Origin: Rhodobacteraceae bacterium UBA996
GTDB taxonomy: Bacteria; Pseudomonadota; Alphaproteobacteria; Rhodobacterales; Rhodobacteraceae
Length of the DNA: 15,043 nucleotides
Assembly: GCA_002291955.1 (NCBI GenBank)
Contig: DBBA01000404.1
Location: 1 to 15,043, forward strand
Direction: 5' to 3'
In this document: piece after piece, positions 7,221 through 14,312 of the stretch
Numbering within the stretch: the first letter of the stretch is position 1
How the letters are laid out: every line of letters begins with the position of its first letter
Notes under the pieces: model-generated
Seen by the model: the letters and a program-made list of their open reading frames with translations, nothing else
What the model was told of the DNA's origin: nothing
The model's database searches: none
Made by a program: the position numbers and the translations under genes

Positions 7221-8182
7221 CCCGCCTCGCCCGCAAGGGAGGGGTGGCGATCCTGCGGCTGGCCGTGCCCGCGGCAATCCTTGTCGCGCTGTGGCACATC
7301 GTGGACGGGCCCGCAGCCCTTGCCCGGCTGGCGCAGGCGCACCCGGGCTGGCTTGCGGCCTCCGCGGCGCTGGTGGCGCTCCAGACCCTCCTGTGCACCG
7401 CGCGCTGGCGGCTGACGGCCAAGCGGCTCGGCCAGCGGCTAGGCGTCGGGCAGGCAGTCGGCGAATACTTCCTGGCGCAACTTCTGAACGCGGTCCTGCC
7501 GGGCGGCATGGCGGGCGACGCCGCCCGCGCCGTCAGGGTGCGCCATTCGGCCGACCTTGCCACCTCGGGTCAGGCGGTCATGCTCGAACGCTTCGCCGGG
7601 CAGATCTCGCTGCAGGCGGTCCTCCTGCCCTCGCTGGCGCTGGCGCTTCTGCTGCCCGGCGGCATCCGCTGGCCCGACCAGATCCTGACCGCGGCGCTTG
7701 CAGCCGCGGCCGTGGTGCTGGGCGTGATCGGCGTGGCGCTGGTCGCGGGCCGCCTCACCGCGCGCCTGCCGGTCATCTCGGGCCTCGACACCGCCGCCCG
7801 GCAGGCGCTGCTGGCCCCGGGCGTCTGGCCCCGGCAGGCGGTGCTGGGCGTCGCCATCGTCGCCTGCAACCTCGCCGCCTTCTGGTGCGCGGCCGAGGCG
7901 ACGGGCACCCGCCTGACGCTGGAAGCCACGCTGACCGTGGTGCCGCTGATCCTGACGGCGATGCTGCTGCCCGTGTCGGTCGGCGGCTGGGGCTGGCGCG
8001 AGGGCGCGGCGGCCGTGCTGTTCCCCCTTGCAAGCGCGACGGGCGAGGCGGGGCTTGCCGCCTCCATCGCCTTCGGGCTGATGGTGCTGGCGGGCGCGCT
8101 GCCCGGCCTCGTGCCGCTGGTCCTGCGCCCGCGGGGGGGCCCGGCACCGCTCACGCCGCCCGACCGCCCGACGCGGGCCTGA
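7217..8182 (+). CDS. Lysylphosphatidylglycerol-synthase-TM/YbhN-family flippase-like membrane protein
   Basis: A 321-residue polytopic membrane protein of the UPF0104/LPG_synthase_TM (YbhN, AglD-like) family, with about eight hydrophobic helices. Family hallmarks are the LLNAVLPGGMAGDAARA segment (residues 89-105), ERFAG (124-128) and LLPVSVGGWGWREGA (250-263). Proteins of this family form the membrane part of MprF and often sit beside glycosyltransferases, where a lipid translocation role is proposed but rarely proven. There is no cytosolic aminoacyl-transferase domain, so it is not an MprF. The start at 7217 overlaps the previous stop (ATGA) with GAGG 7 nt upstream, which indicates translational coupling. 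The next gene begins 7 nt after its stop. I infer that it handles the lipid or glycolipid product of this operon. Confidence 0.85.
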   Translation: MTRLARKGGVAILRLAVPAAILVALWHIVDGPAALARLAQAHPGWLAASAALVALQTLLCTARWRLTAKRLGQRLGVGQAVGEYFLAQLLNAVLPGGMAGDAARAVRVRHSADLATSGQAVMLERFAGQISLQAVLLPSLALALLLPGGIRWPDQILTAALAAAAVVLGVIGVALVAGRLTARLPVISGLDTAARQALLAPGVWPRQAVLGVAIVACNLAAFWCAAEATGTRLTLEATLTVVPLILTAMLLPVSVGGWGWREGAAAVLFPLASATGEAGLAASIAFGLMVLAGALPGLVPLVLRPRGGPAPLTPPDRPTRA

Positions 8183-8189
8183 CCCTGCC

Positions 8190-9224
8190 ATGCCCCGCCC
8201 CCTTGCCTTCGCCCTGCCCGGATCGCTCGACGCCGTCACCGGCGGCACGATCTATGACCGGCACCTCGTCGATGCGCTGCGCGGCCTCGGCCACCCCGTC
8301 ACCGTGATCGAACTGCCGACCGGCTACCCGTTCCCGACGGGCACCGACCGCGCCGCCACCCGCGCCGCGCTGGCAACCGTCCCGCCGGACACGCCGCTGA
8401 TCGTGGACGGGCTCGCCCTCGGCTCCTTCGATGCGGCAACGCTCGACGCGATCCGCGCCCCGCTGGTCGGCATGGTCCACCACCCGCTGGCCGATGAAAC
8501 CGGCCTCGACCCCACGACGGCGGCGCGCCTCGCCACCTCGGAAACCGCGGCGCTTGCCCGCGCGGCCCATGTGCTGGTCCCGAGCCCCTTCACCGCGCGC
8601 ACCCTGACCACGCGCTTCGCCGTCTCGCCCGAACGGATCACCGTCGCCCTTCCGGGCTTCCCGCCCCCCGACCCGGTGCACGTGCCTACCGACCCGCCGC
8701 TGATCCTGTCCGTCGGCCTCCTCGCCCCGCGCAAGGGCCACAACATGCTGATCGATGCCCTAGCACTCATCGCCGACCTGCCCTGGCAGGCGGTCATCGC
8801 GGGCGCCGATCACGACGCCGACCACGCCCGCAAGCTCCGCACCCACGCCGCCCCCCTCGGTCCCCGCCTGTCGCTCCCGGGCCTCGTCCCCCCCGACGCC
8901 CTGCGCGACCTCTGGCGCCGCGCCCATGTCTTCGCACTGGCGAGCCGGTACGAAGGCTACGGCCTCGTCCTGTCCGAGGCGACGCTGCACGGCCTGCCCA
9001 CGGTCGCCTGCGCCACCGGGGCAATCCCCGACACGCTGCCGCCCGGCGCAGGCACCCTCGTCCCGCCCGACGACGCCCCCGCCTTCGCCGCGGCGCTCCG
9101 CCGCCTCCTCACCGACCCCGCCCACCACGCGGCCTGCGCCGCCGCGGCCCGCGCCGCCGCCCGGACCCTGCCCCGCTGGTCCGACACCGCCGCCCGCGTC
9201 GCCACAACCCTCGCCGCGCTCTGA
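8190..9224 (+). CDS. Family 4 glycosyltransferase (GT-B fold)
   Basis: A 344-residue retaining glycosyltransferase of family 4. The N-terminal Rossmann half opens with FALPGSLDAVTGGTIYDRHL. The C-terminal half opens with LILSVGLLAPRKGHNMLIDAL (about 171-191) and contains the donor-binding E-x7-E motif EGYGLVLSE (E255, E263), followed by HGLPTVACATGAIPDTL. No membrane span is seen, so it is cytoplasmic and probably membrane-associated. It is the last gene of the four-gene operon, starting 7 nt after the flippase-like gene with no obvious ribosome binding site, so coupled translation is likely. The acceptor is probably a lipid, given its neighbours. The sugar cannot be told. A hairpin repeat starts directly after its stop codon and may end the transcript. 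Confidence 0.9.
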   Translation: MPRPLAFALPGSLDAVTGGTIYDRHLVDALRGLGHPVTVIELPTGYPFPTGTDRAATRAALATVPPDTPLIVDGLALGSFDAATLDAIRAPLVGMVHHPLADETGLDPTTAARLATSETAALARAAHVLVPSPFTARTLTTRFAVSPERITVALPGFPPPDPVHVPTDPPLILSVGLLAPRKGHNMLIDALALIADLPWQAVIAGADHDADHARKLRTHAAPLGPRLSLPGLVPPDALRDLWRRAHVFALASRYEGYGLVLSEATLHGLPTVACATGAIPDTLPPGAGTLVPPDDAPAFAAALRRLLTDPAHHAACAAAARAAARTLPRWSDTAARVATTLAAL

Positions 9225-9330
9225 CCTCTCACCTTGTTCCAAGTATCCCCGCCGGCGGCACACCCGAGGCGACCGGCCGCAGGGCGGCGCCGAGAGGAAA
9301 GGCGTCGCGGGCCCCACGGCCCGCGTCCGC
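9225..9330 (+). repeat. Dispersed hairpin repeat, copy 2 (paired with 3994-4100)
   Basis: This 106-bp element starts at the base after the glycosyltransferase stop codon and aligns almost without gaps to 3994-4100 in direct orientation. Its 3' hairpin is a perfect 8-bp stem, CGCGGGCC/GGCCCGCG, with a CCAC loop (9306-9325). The inner stem differs from copy 1 yet still pairs, so the structure is kept while the sequence drifts. The upstream hairpin is a shorter GCCGC/GCGGC stem with an AGG loop (9276-9288). It separates the operon from the EamA gene and could act as a transcription end or RNA-stability element. Confidence 0.8.
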
Positions 9331-9370
9331 ATGGCTTGCGGGGCCGCACACCAGCCGCTAGCCCCTCCCC

Positions 9371-10327
9371 ATGACCGCCACAGCCCCACTCCGCGCGCCC
9401 GACCGCATCCTGCCCGGCGTGGCGCTCATGCTCGCCTTCTGCGTCATTGCGCCGCTGATCGACGCCTGCGCAAAACTCGCCGCCGGCACCGGCCTGCCGA
9501 CCGCCCAGATCACCGCCGCCCGCTTTGCGGTGCAGGCCGTGCTGATGGTGCCGATCGCGCACGCCATGGGCCTGTCCCTTGCGCTGCCGCCCGGAACGCT
9601 GCGGCTGACGCTCCTGCGCGCGGTCCTGCTGATCGGGTCCACCTACAGCTTCGTCGCCGCCGTCGCGGCCATGCCCATCGCCGATGCGCTCGCCATCGCC
9701 TTCGTCGAGCCCTTCCTCCTCCTCCTCGCCGGCTGGGCGCTCTTCGGCGAGCGGGTGGGCCCCCGCCGGATCATCGCCTGTACGGTCGGCTTCGCGGGCG
9801 CGCTTCTGGTCATCCGGCCGTCGTTTGCCGCCTTCGGCCCCGTGGCGCTCTGGCCGCTCGCCACCGCGGCCTTCTTCGCCGCCTACATGCTGGTCACCCG
9901 GGCGCTTGCGGCACGCGTCCATCCGGTGGCGATGCAGGCGCACACGGCCATCGCCGGCAGCCTGATCTGCCTGCCCGCGCTCGCCCTGGGCGCCGCCGCC
10001 GGACTCGACACGCTCGCCCCCGAGGTGCCGACCCTTCCGGGCTGGATCTGGCTCGCGGGCGTCGGCCTTGCCGCCACGGTCAGCCACATGGCGATCACGC
10101 TCGCCCTGCGCTTCGCGCCCTCGGCAACACTTGCGCCGCTCCACTACCTCGAGATCCTCGGCGCGGTCGCGCTTGGCTGGGCGGTCTTCGGCGACTTTCC
10201 CGCGCCGCTCACCTGGGCGGGGATCGCGGTGATCTCGGCCTCGGGGCTCTACATCATCCACCGCGAGCGGATCGCGGCCCGCGCCCCGGTCTCGCGGGCC
10301 GTCAGTCCCAGCGAGGCGACGCGATAA
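9371..10327 (+). CDS. EamA/DMT-superfamily transporter
   Basis: A 318-residue integral membrane protein with about ten hydrophobic helices arranged as two EamA repeats (roughly residues 15-140 and 155-295). Typical features are the helix-end motifs FVEPFLLLLAGWALFGERVGPRRI closing repeat 1 and HYLEILGAVALGWAVFGDFPAPLTW closing repeat 2. The family exports or takes up small metabolites such as amino acids, nucleotide sugars or drugs, and the substrate is not readable. There is no Shine-Dalgarno before the ATG at 9371, but the MTATAPLRAPDRILPG opening looks natural. It follows a hairpin repeat, so it is probably transcribed separately from the envelope operon. Its last 26 bp overlap the convergent thiamine pyrophosphokinase gene. 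Confidence 0.9.
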   Translation: MTATAPLRAPDRILPGVALMLAFCVIAPLIDACAKLAAGTGLPTAQITAARFAVQAVLMVPIAHAMGLSLALPPGTLRLTLLRAVLLIGSTYSFVAAVAAMPIADALAIAFVEPFLLLLAGWALFGERVGPRRIIACTVGFAGALLVIRPSFAAFGPVALWPLATAAFFAAYMLVTRALAARVHPVAMQAHTAIAGSLICLPALALGAAAGLDTLAPEVPTLPGWIWLAGVGLAATVSHMAITLALRFAPSATLAPLHYLEILGAVALGWAVFGDFPAPLTWAGIAVISASGLYIIHRERIAARAPVSRAVSPSEATR

Positions 10328-10976
10328 GCGCATCCAGCGCCGGGCGCAGCAGGGGACGCGGCAGCAGCACCAGCATCCCCGGCCGCGCCATCGCCAGCCG
10401 GACCGGACCACCGGTGGCCTCGTTGGACGTGCCGACCCGCCCGTCGGGGGCAAAGGCGATCCCGTCGATCGGCCAGCGCAGCCCGGACGACGTGCCGGTA
10501 ACCGGTGCCAGCGGGAACAGCGACACCCGTGTGCCCGCGACCAGGTCCATCTCCAGCCGGCGCGGCGCGACGAAACACACGTCATGTTCGCCGACCATCA
10601 CCACCCGCATGTCCGCCCGCCGCACCAGCGCGTTGTAGGCCGACAGCTCGTGGTCACGCCGCGCGCCCATGAACCCCGCCGCCAGCACGAAGGGCGCCCG
10701 GACATTGCGCAGGCACTTGTCGAAATCGGTGCTGTCCTGTTCGGCGATGCGGTGCAGGCGTCCGGGCGCAATCCGGGCGGCATCCTCGGGGCGCAGGGAA
10801 TCGAGATCGCCGATGACCGCGTCGGGCATCCGGCCGAGCGCAAGGGCCTGTCCGGCCGCCCCATCGGCCGCCACGAGAATCGGTGCGAGCTGCAAGACTT
10901 CGTCAACCGTTTCCCGGCTACACTCCCCTCCACCAAGCAGGGTAACCCCGTCGTCGGAGTTTACAATATGCGTCAA
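10302..10976 (-). CDS. Thiamine pyrophosphokinase
   Basis: A 224-residue enzyme that transfers pyrophosphate from ATP to thiamine to make the cofactor thiamine diphosphate. With the TTG start its motifs are VTLLGGGE (11-18), VAADGAAG (35-42), GDLDSL (D57, D59) and EQDSTDFDKCL (D81, D84, D86, K87), the acidic ATP/Mg and thiamine site of the family. The TTG at 10976 is chosen because GAGG lies 5-6 nt upstream and the resulting MTHIVNSDDGVTLLGGG opening and 224-residue length fit the family. ATGs at 11015 and 11048 are in frame but would add 13-24 residues from comparatively AT-rich sequence without a good ribosome binding site. It is convergent with, and overlaps, the EamA gene, and divergent from the acidic protein. 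Confidence 0.9.
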   Translation of the reverse strand: MTHIVNSDDGVTLLGGGECSRETVDEVLQLAPILVAADGAAGQALALGRMPDAVIGDLDSLRPEDAARIAPGRLHRIAEQDSTDFDKCLRNVRAPFVLAAGFMGARRDHELSAYNALVRRADMRVVMVGEHDVCFVAPRRLEMDLVAGTRVSLFPLAPVTGTSSGLRWPIDGIAFAPDGRVGTSNEATGGPVRLAMARPGMLVLLPRPLLRPALDALIASPRWD

Positions 10977-11123
10977 ATCGGCCTCGTTTCGGGACTTCGG
11001 GGATGTTCGCCACATTTTCGCCCGCAAATCATCCCCGTTTGATCCCACGCTCGCGCCAGTTTGCGAGACAGTTCAAGGTAAACGTGTCGCAATTGCCGCA
11101 AGGCTGAACAAGCGAGCTGGTCG
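10977..11123. promoter_or_regulatory. Divergent promoter region between thiamine pyrophosphokinase and acidic protein
   Basis: This 147-bp region is clearly less GC-rich than the surrounding genes, as expected for promoters, and lies between divergent starts at 10976 (minus) and 11124 (plus). I looked for a thiamine riboswitch upstream of the kinase and found no convincing THI-box-like structure. No unambiguous -35/-10 pair could be picked out. No strong Shine-Dalgarno precedes the plus-strand ATG. Confidence 0.45.
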
Positions 11124-13574
11124 ATGTCCGCTGCGAACAAGATCCTGACGGTTTCCTACGGCACCTTCTCGTGCACCATCGAGGGGTTCGAGGATCCGTT
11201 CGGCACGATGAAGCAGATCGCGGAGTATTTCCGCGACCTTGCGGCCGAGGATCGCTACTTCGGGGCCGAACCCCCCGTTCCCGACGCCGAGGCGCTGCGC
11301 CACATCGCCGAGCGCGAGACCGCGCGGCGGGTCGAGGCGCGGATGGCAAGCGGGGCGGTGCACCTGCGCAGGCTGGACGATGCGGCAGCCGCCGACGCGG
11401 CGACCCCGGTGGTGCCGGTCGCGCAACCTGCGCCGATGCCCGCGCCCGCCGCTGTCCTGACGCCGTCCGAGGTGATCGATCCGGCACCGGCCAGCGTGGC
11501 CGAACGCCTGTCGCGCATCCGCGCTGTGGTCGCCCGGGCCCGGACGCAGCCGCTCTGGCCCGAAGACGATGCCGCCGTTGCCCCGGTTGCCGCCGAAGCC
11601 GCGCCCGAGGACGCACCCGCTTCGGACATCCGTCCGCCGGCAATGCCGGTGCAATCCGCCACGGCCCCGATCCATGCCGCACAGGACGACATCGCGCCGG
11701 CGCAGACCGCGCCCGGCGACGAGGTGCAGGCGGACGAGCCTGTGGAGCCAGTGGATTACCTGAATGCGGCCTGGGCCGAGGCCGATCTGGCCGCGGCAGC
11801 CCTGCAGGACGACCGCGCGGCTGACGGCATGGCGCCCGCCGAGGCGACGACCAACGCCCGCGGATCGCAGGACGAAGCCGCCGCGGACGATGCCGAAGGG
11901 TTGGACGACTGGCCCGCGACCGCGAGGGTTGCCGACGCGCCGACCGCGGTGTCCTTCGAGACGGTTGCAGACGTCGAGCTCGCCGCTTCGTCGGCGGATG
12001 ACCTTGACCCCGTCCAGGTGCAGCCCGCCAGCGGGGAGGAGCACTGCGCCGAGGAAGCCGAAGCCGAAGTTCCGGTCGAGGCAGAGGTCGAGGCTGACGT
12101 GGCCACCGCGCCGGTCGCCGGGAACCGCGTCTCGGGCGACACGCTCGAGACCTGGCAGGCCGCGACGGTGCCGGGGCAGGACTATGTGCGCCCCGACCTG
12201 CCGGTCGCGCGGGTTGCGGTCCTGCGCAAGGAGGAACATGCCGCGGCCACCGCGACGGGCCAGCTCGAGGACCTGCTGGCTGGCCGGATCGCGGTCACCG
12301 ACCTGTACGACGACGACGACACTGCCGCGACCAGGACCGCGGACCAGGCCGACGACCACCTGCTCGCCGCGATCCGCGCCGTGGGCGTGGCCGCGCAGGA
12401 CAGCGGCCCCGGGAGCGCCGATGCGGGAACGGACGTGTCGCAGCCTGCCATGCTCGACGCAGACGACACGGACGCACTCGACGACGACGGACTGCATGAC
12501 GACGTCGCCTATGCGCGCGATGATCGGGGCGCGTCGGACCATGCCGCGCACGCCTCCGACGGTTGGGACGCGGACGAGACCGCAGGGAACCAGCCCGACG
12601 GCATGACCTGGGCAGCTTTTGAGGCGGACCAGCCGATTGACCGCCCGCAGGGTGACCTCGACACCGCGTCGGACCTGCCCGAAGCCGCGTCGGACGACGC
12701 TGCGGACGACTTCGACCTCGCGCTGGACCGTGACGACGGCGCCCCGCTTCTGCTGCGGGCCGCGGACGACGTCGAGGCGGAAGACCGGTCGGACCTCGGC
12801 CCCGAGGACGTGAGCGGTGCCCGCACGGGCCACGAGCAGGCGGTCGAGGACCTGGAGCGGCAGCCCGAGGATGCCTCGGTCGACCGGCTGCTGGCCGCGA
12901 CCAACAGCCAGCTGGAAAGCACCGAGGTCAACCGGCGCCGGTCCGCAATCGCGCACCTGAAGGCCGCCGTGGCCGCCGCGCGTGCCGATCGCCGGACCGA
13001 GGAACCTGCCGAACCCGAGGAGGACACCGGCGGATCGGCCATCGACAAGTTCCGCGAGGACCTCGCCCGCGTGGTGCGCCCGCGCCGCCCGGTCGACCAG
13101 GACCAGCCGCGCCCGACGCGCCGGCTGCCGCCCCTGATGCTGGTAAGCGAGCAGCGGATCGACGTCGGGCTGCCCCCGGCCCGCAACGAGGATGCCGTGT
13201 CCGGCCCGGTGCGCCCGCGGCGCGTGATGACGCGGGACGTGGGCGACGACGGGATGGAGGGTGCCGCCGACGTGGCGCCGGGTGGCTTTGCGGACTTCGC
13301 CGAATCGATGGGCGCGCGCGACCTGCCCGACATGATCGAGGCCGCCGCTGCCTATACCGCCTTCGTCGAAGGGAGGCCGAGCTTCTCGCGGCCGCAGCTG
13401 ATGCAGATGATGCGCGCAGGCGACAGCGACGACGCCGGCTTCAGCCGCGAGGAGCAGTTGCGGTCCTTCGGACTTCTGCTGCGGCAGGGACGCATCCAGA
13501 AGCTGAAGCGCGGCCAGTTCACCGTGGCCGACGACACACGCTTCCGCCCGCCGCACCGGCACGCGGGCGAATAG
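11124..13574 (+). CDS. Large acidic, mostly disordered Rhodobacterales-type protein of unknown function
   Basis: An 816-residue protein. The N-terminal ~75 residues look folded and conserved in style (ANKILTVSYGTFSCTIEGF, then MKQIAEYFRDLAAEDRYFG). I recall this opening from Rhodobacterales proteins that carry unsupported names such as chemotaxis protein; no chemotaxis domain is visible. Residues ~80-630 are Asp/Glu/Ala/Pro-rich, low in hydrophobics and likely disordered. Ordered-looking blocks return at about 638-680 (SAIDKFREDLARVVRPRRP, then LPPLMLVSEQRID) and at 733-816 (DLPDMIEAAAAYTAFVEG, then FSREEQLRSFGLLLRQGRIQKLKRGQF), the last resembling a small helical domain with a basic tail. 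There is no signal peptide or membrane helix. The frame is open throughout on the plus strand, and the codon pattern supports this strand over the long antisense frame. Function is unknown. Confidence 0.88.
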   Translation: MSAANKILTVSYGTFSCTIEGFEDPFGTMKQIAEYFRDLAAEDRYFGAEPPVPDAEALRHIAERETARRVEARMASGAVHLRRLDDAAAADAATPVVPVAQPAPMPAPAAVLTPSEVIDPAPASVAERLSRIRAVVARARTQPLWPEDDAAVAPVAAEAAPEDAPASDIRPPAMPVQSATAPIHAAQDDIAPAQTAPGDEVQADEPVEPVDYLNAAWAEADLAAAALQDDRAADGMAPAEATTNARGSQDEAAADDAEGLDDWPATARVADAPTAVSFETVADVELAASSADDLDPVQVQPASGEEHCAEEAEAEVPVEAEVEADVATAPVAGNRVSGDTLETWQAATVPGQDYVRPDLPVARVAVLRKEEHAAATATGQLEDLLAGRIAVTDLYDDDDTAATRTADQADDHLLAAIRAVGVAAQDSGPGSADAGTDVSQPAMLDADDTDALDDDGLHDDVAYARDDRGASDHAAHASDGWDADETAGNQPDGMTWAAFEADQPIDRPQGDLDTASDLPEAASDDAADDFDLALDRDDGAPLLLRAADDVEAEDRSDLGPEDVSGARTGHEQAVEDLERQPEDASVDRLLAATNSQLESTEVNRRRSAIAHLKAAVAAARADRRTEEPAEPEEDTGGSAIDKFREDLARVVRPRRPVDQDQPRPTRRLPPLMLVSEQRIDVGLPPARNEDAVSGPVRPRRVMTRDVGDDGMEGAADVAPGGFADFAESMGARDLPDMIEAAAAYTAFVEGRPSFSRPQLMQMMRAGDSDDAGFSREEQLRSFGLLLRQGRIQKLKRGQFTVADDTRFRPPHRHAGE

Positions 13575-13606
13575 GCCGGGAGGGCTTGTCCGACCGGGCG
13601 GGCCCA

Positions 13607-13884
13607 TCCCGCCAGCGTTGTCCCGCCAGGCCCCCCCTTCGGCGCGGCCCCGCTGCTGAGGCCCGTCTGGCCTGTCCCGTCTGGCTTATCCGGTCGGGTC
13701 CATCCCGCTGCGCCCATCCCGCCAGCCTTATCCCGCCAAGCCCACCCACTTGGGCGCGTCCCAGCTGCCAAGTCCCGCCAGGGCAATCCCGTCGCGCCCA
13801 TCCCATCGGGTCTATCGAGTGAGGTCTATCCAGTCGGGCACCTCTCTCCCGGCACTTCTTGCCGGGCGCTTCTCATCGGGCATG
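13607..13884. repeat. Degenerate tandem array, 14-bp period (about 20 units)
   Basis: About 20 consecutive 14-bp units with approximate consensus TCCCGYCNGGYYYA. From 13675 to 13842 twelve units follow each other with no gap or insertion: position 2 is C in all twelve, position 1 T and position 3 C in eleven, position 10 G in ten. The period continues in more diverged form to 13884. It also extends back to 13607, where a 2-nt deletion appears around 13649-13674. Several units contain a CCCG-x-CGGG mini-palindrome. Fourteen is not a multiple of three, so the array does not encode a simple peptide repeat. There is no spacer structure, so it is not a CRISPR array. Confidence 0.85.
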
Positions 13885-13974
13885 CCGCGCAGGGCCGAGG
13901 TGCCCCTGCCCTTGAACGACATGACCACGGCGCGGGATAGCTCTGCCGGGCGGACCTGCGTGCAGGAAGCGCGG

Positions 13975-14093
13975 GGGCGCGGGCGGGACCTGTGCGATGG
14001 GATGGCCCAAGCGTCGGGGAGGGCCTTGCGCTGGCAGGGCCCGTGCGCTGGCGCGGATCGTGCGCTGGCAGGGACTATGCGCTGGCAGAGACC
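13975..14093. repeat. Tandem array, 17-bp period (7 units)
   Basis: Seven contiguous 17-bp units fill 119 bp exactly. The four units from 14026 to 14093 are close to the consensus GTGCGCTGGCAGGGMCY (start bases TT, GT, GT, AT). The three units before them (13975, 13992, 14009) are more diverged but keep the GCG and GGG landmarks at the same spacing. The unit differs in sequence and length from the 14-bp array 90 bp upstream. The period is not a multiple of three, which argues against a coding repeat. Confidence 0.82.
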
Positions 14094-14312
14094 GGGCGTC
14101 TCGCCCGCCTGGCGGCTGGCGCCGACCGCGACCGGCCGGGCGCTGACCCTGCGAGGCCATGTCGGGGCACCGCGCCCCAATCCGCGCCCCCAATCCCTGC
14201 CTCCCCGACCGCCGCCGCCGATGACCGGCTTGATTGCGGGCGCACACGCCTGGTCCCTTCCCTCCGGTCGCACTTGGCAACGACCGCTTCCGCCAGTGCT
14301 CCGGTCATGCCG

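Larger units (their letters stand above)
13575..14312. other. Gene-free region of about 740 bp between acidic protein and xseA
   Basis: The two flanking genes converge here and no reading frame looks like a real protein; the open frames are translations of the repeats. The first ~310 bp hold the 14-bp array and 13975-14093 holds the 17-bp array. From 14094 to 14312 I see GC-rich sequence with a possible hairpin, GGGGC/GCCCC near 14164-14178, followed by a partly duplicated CGCGCCCC(C)AATC. No RNA gene was recognised. Confidence 0.6.

Noticed and set aside
5475..7277. A 600-codon minus-strand frame opposite the LTA-synthase-like gene
   Set aside because: Gly/Arg/Asp-rich composition with no motif; the plus strand carries intact catalytic motifs and operon spacing.
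7217..8182. MprF lysyl-phosphatidylglycerol synthase
   Set aside because: Only the membrane flippase-like domain is present; the cytosolic aminoacyl-transferase domain needed for lysylation is absent.
10977..11123. Thiamine riboswitch upstream of the thiamine pyrophosphokinase
   Set aside because: No conserved THI-box core could be recognised, and the kinase gene is not in a thiamine biosynthesis operon here.
11073..13607. An 844-codon minus-strand frame opposite the acidic protein
   Set aside because: It is the antisense of the acidic-protein gene, rich in Arg/Gly/His/Val, with no motif. The plus strand has the recognisable N- and C-terminal blocks.
13607..14093. CRISPR array
   Set aside because: Units are directly contiguous at 14 or 17 bp, with no unique spacers and no cas genes nearby.
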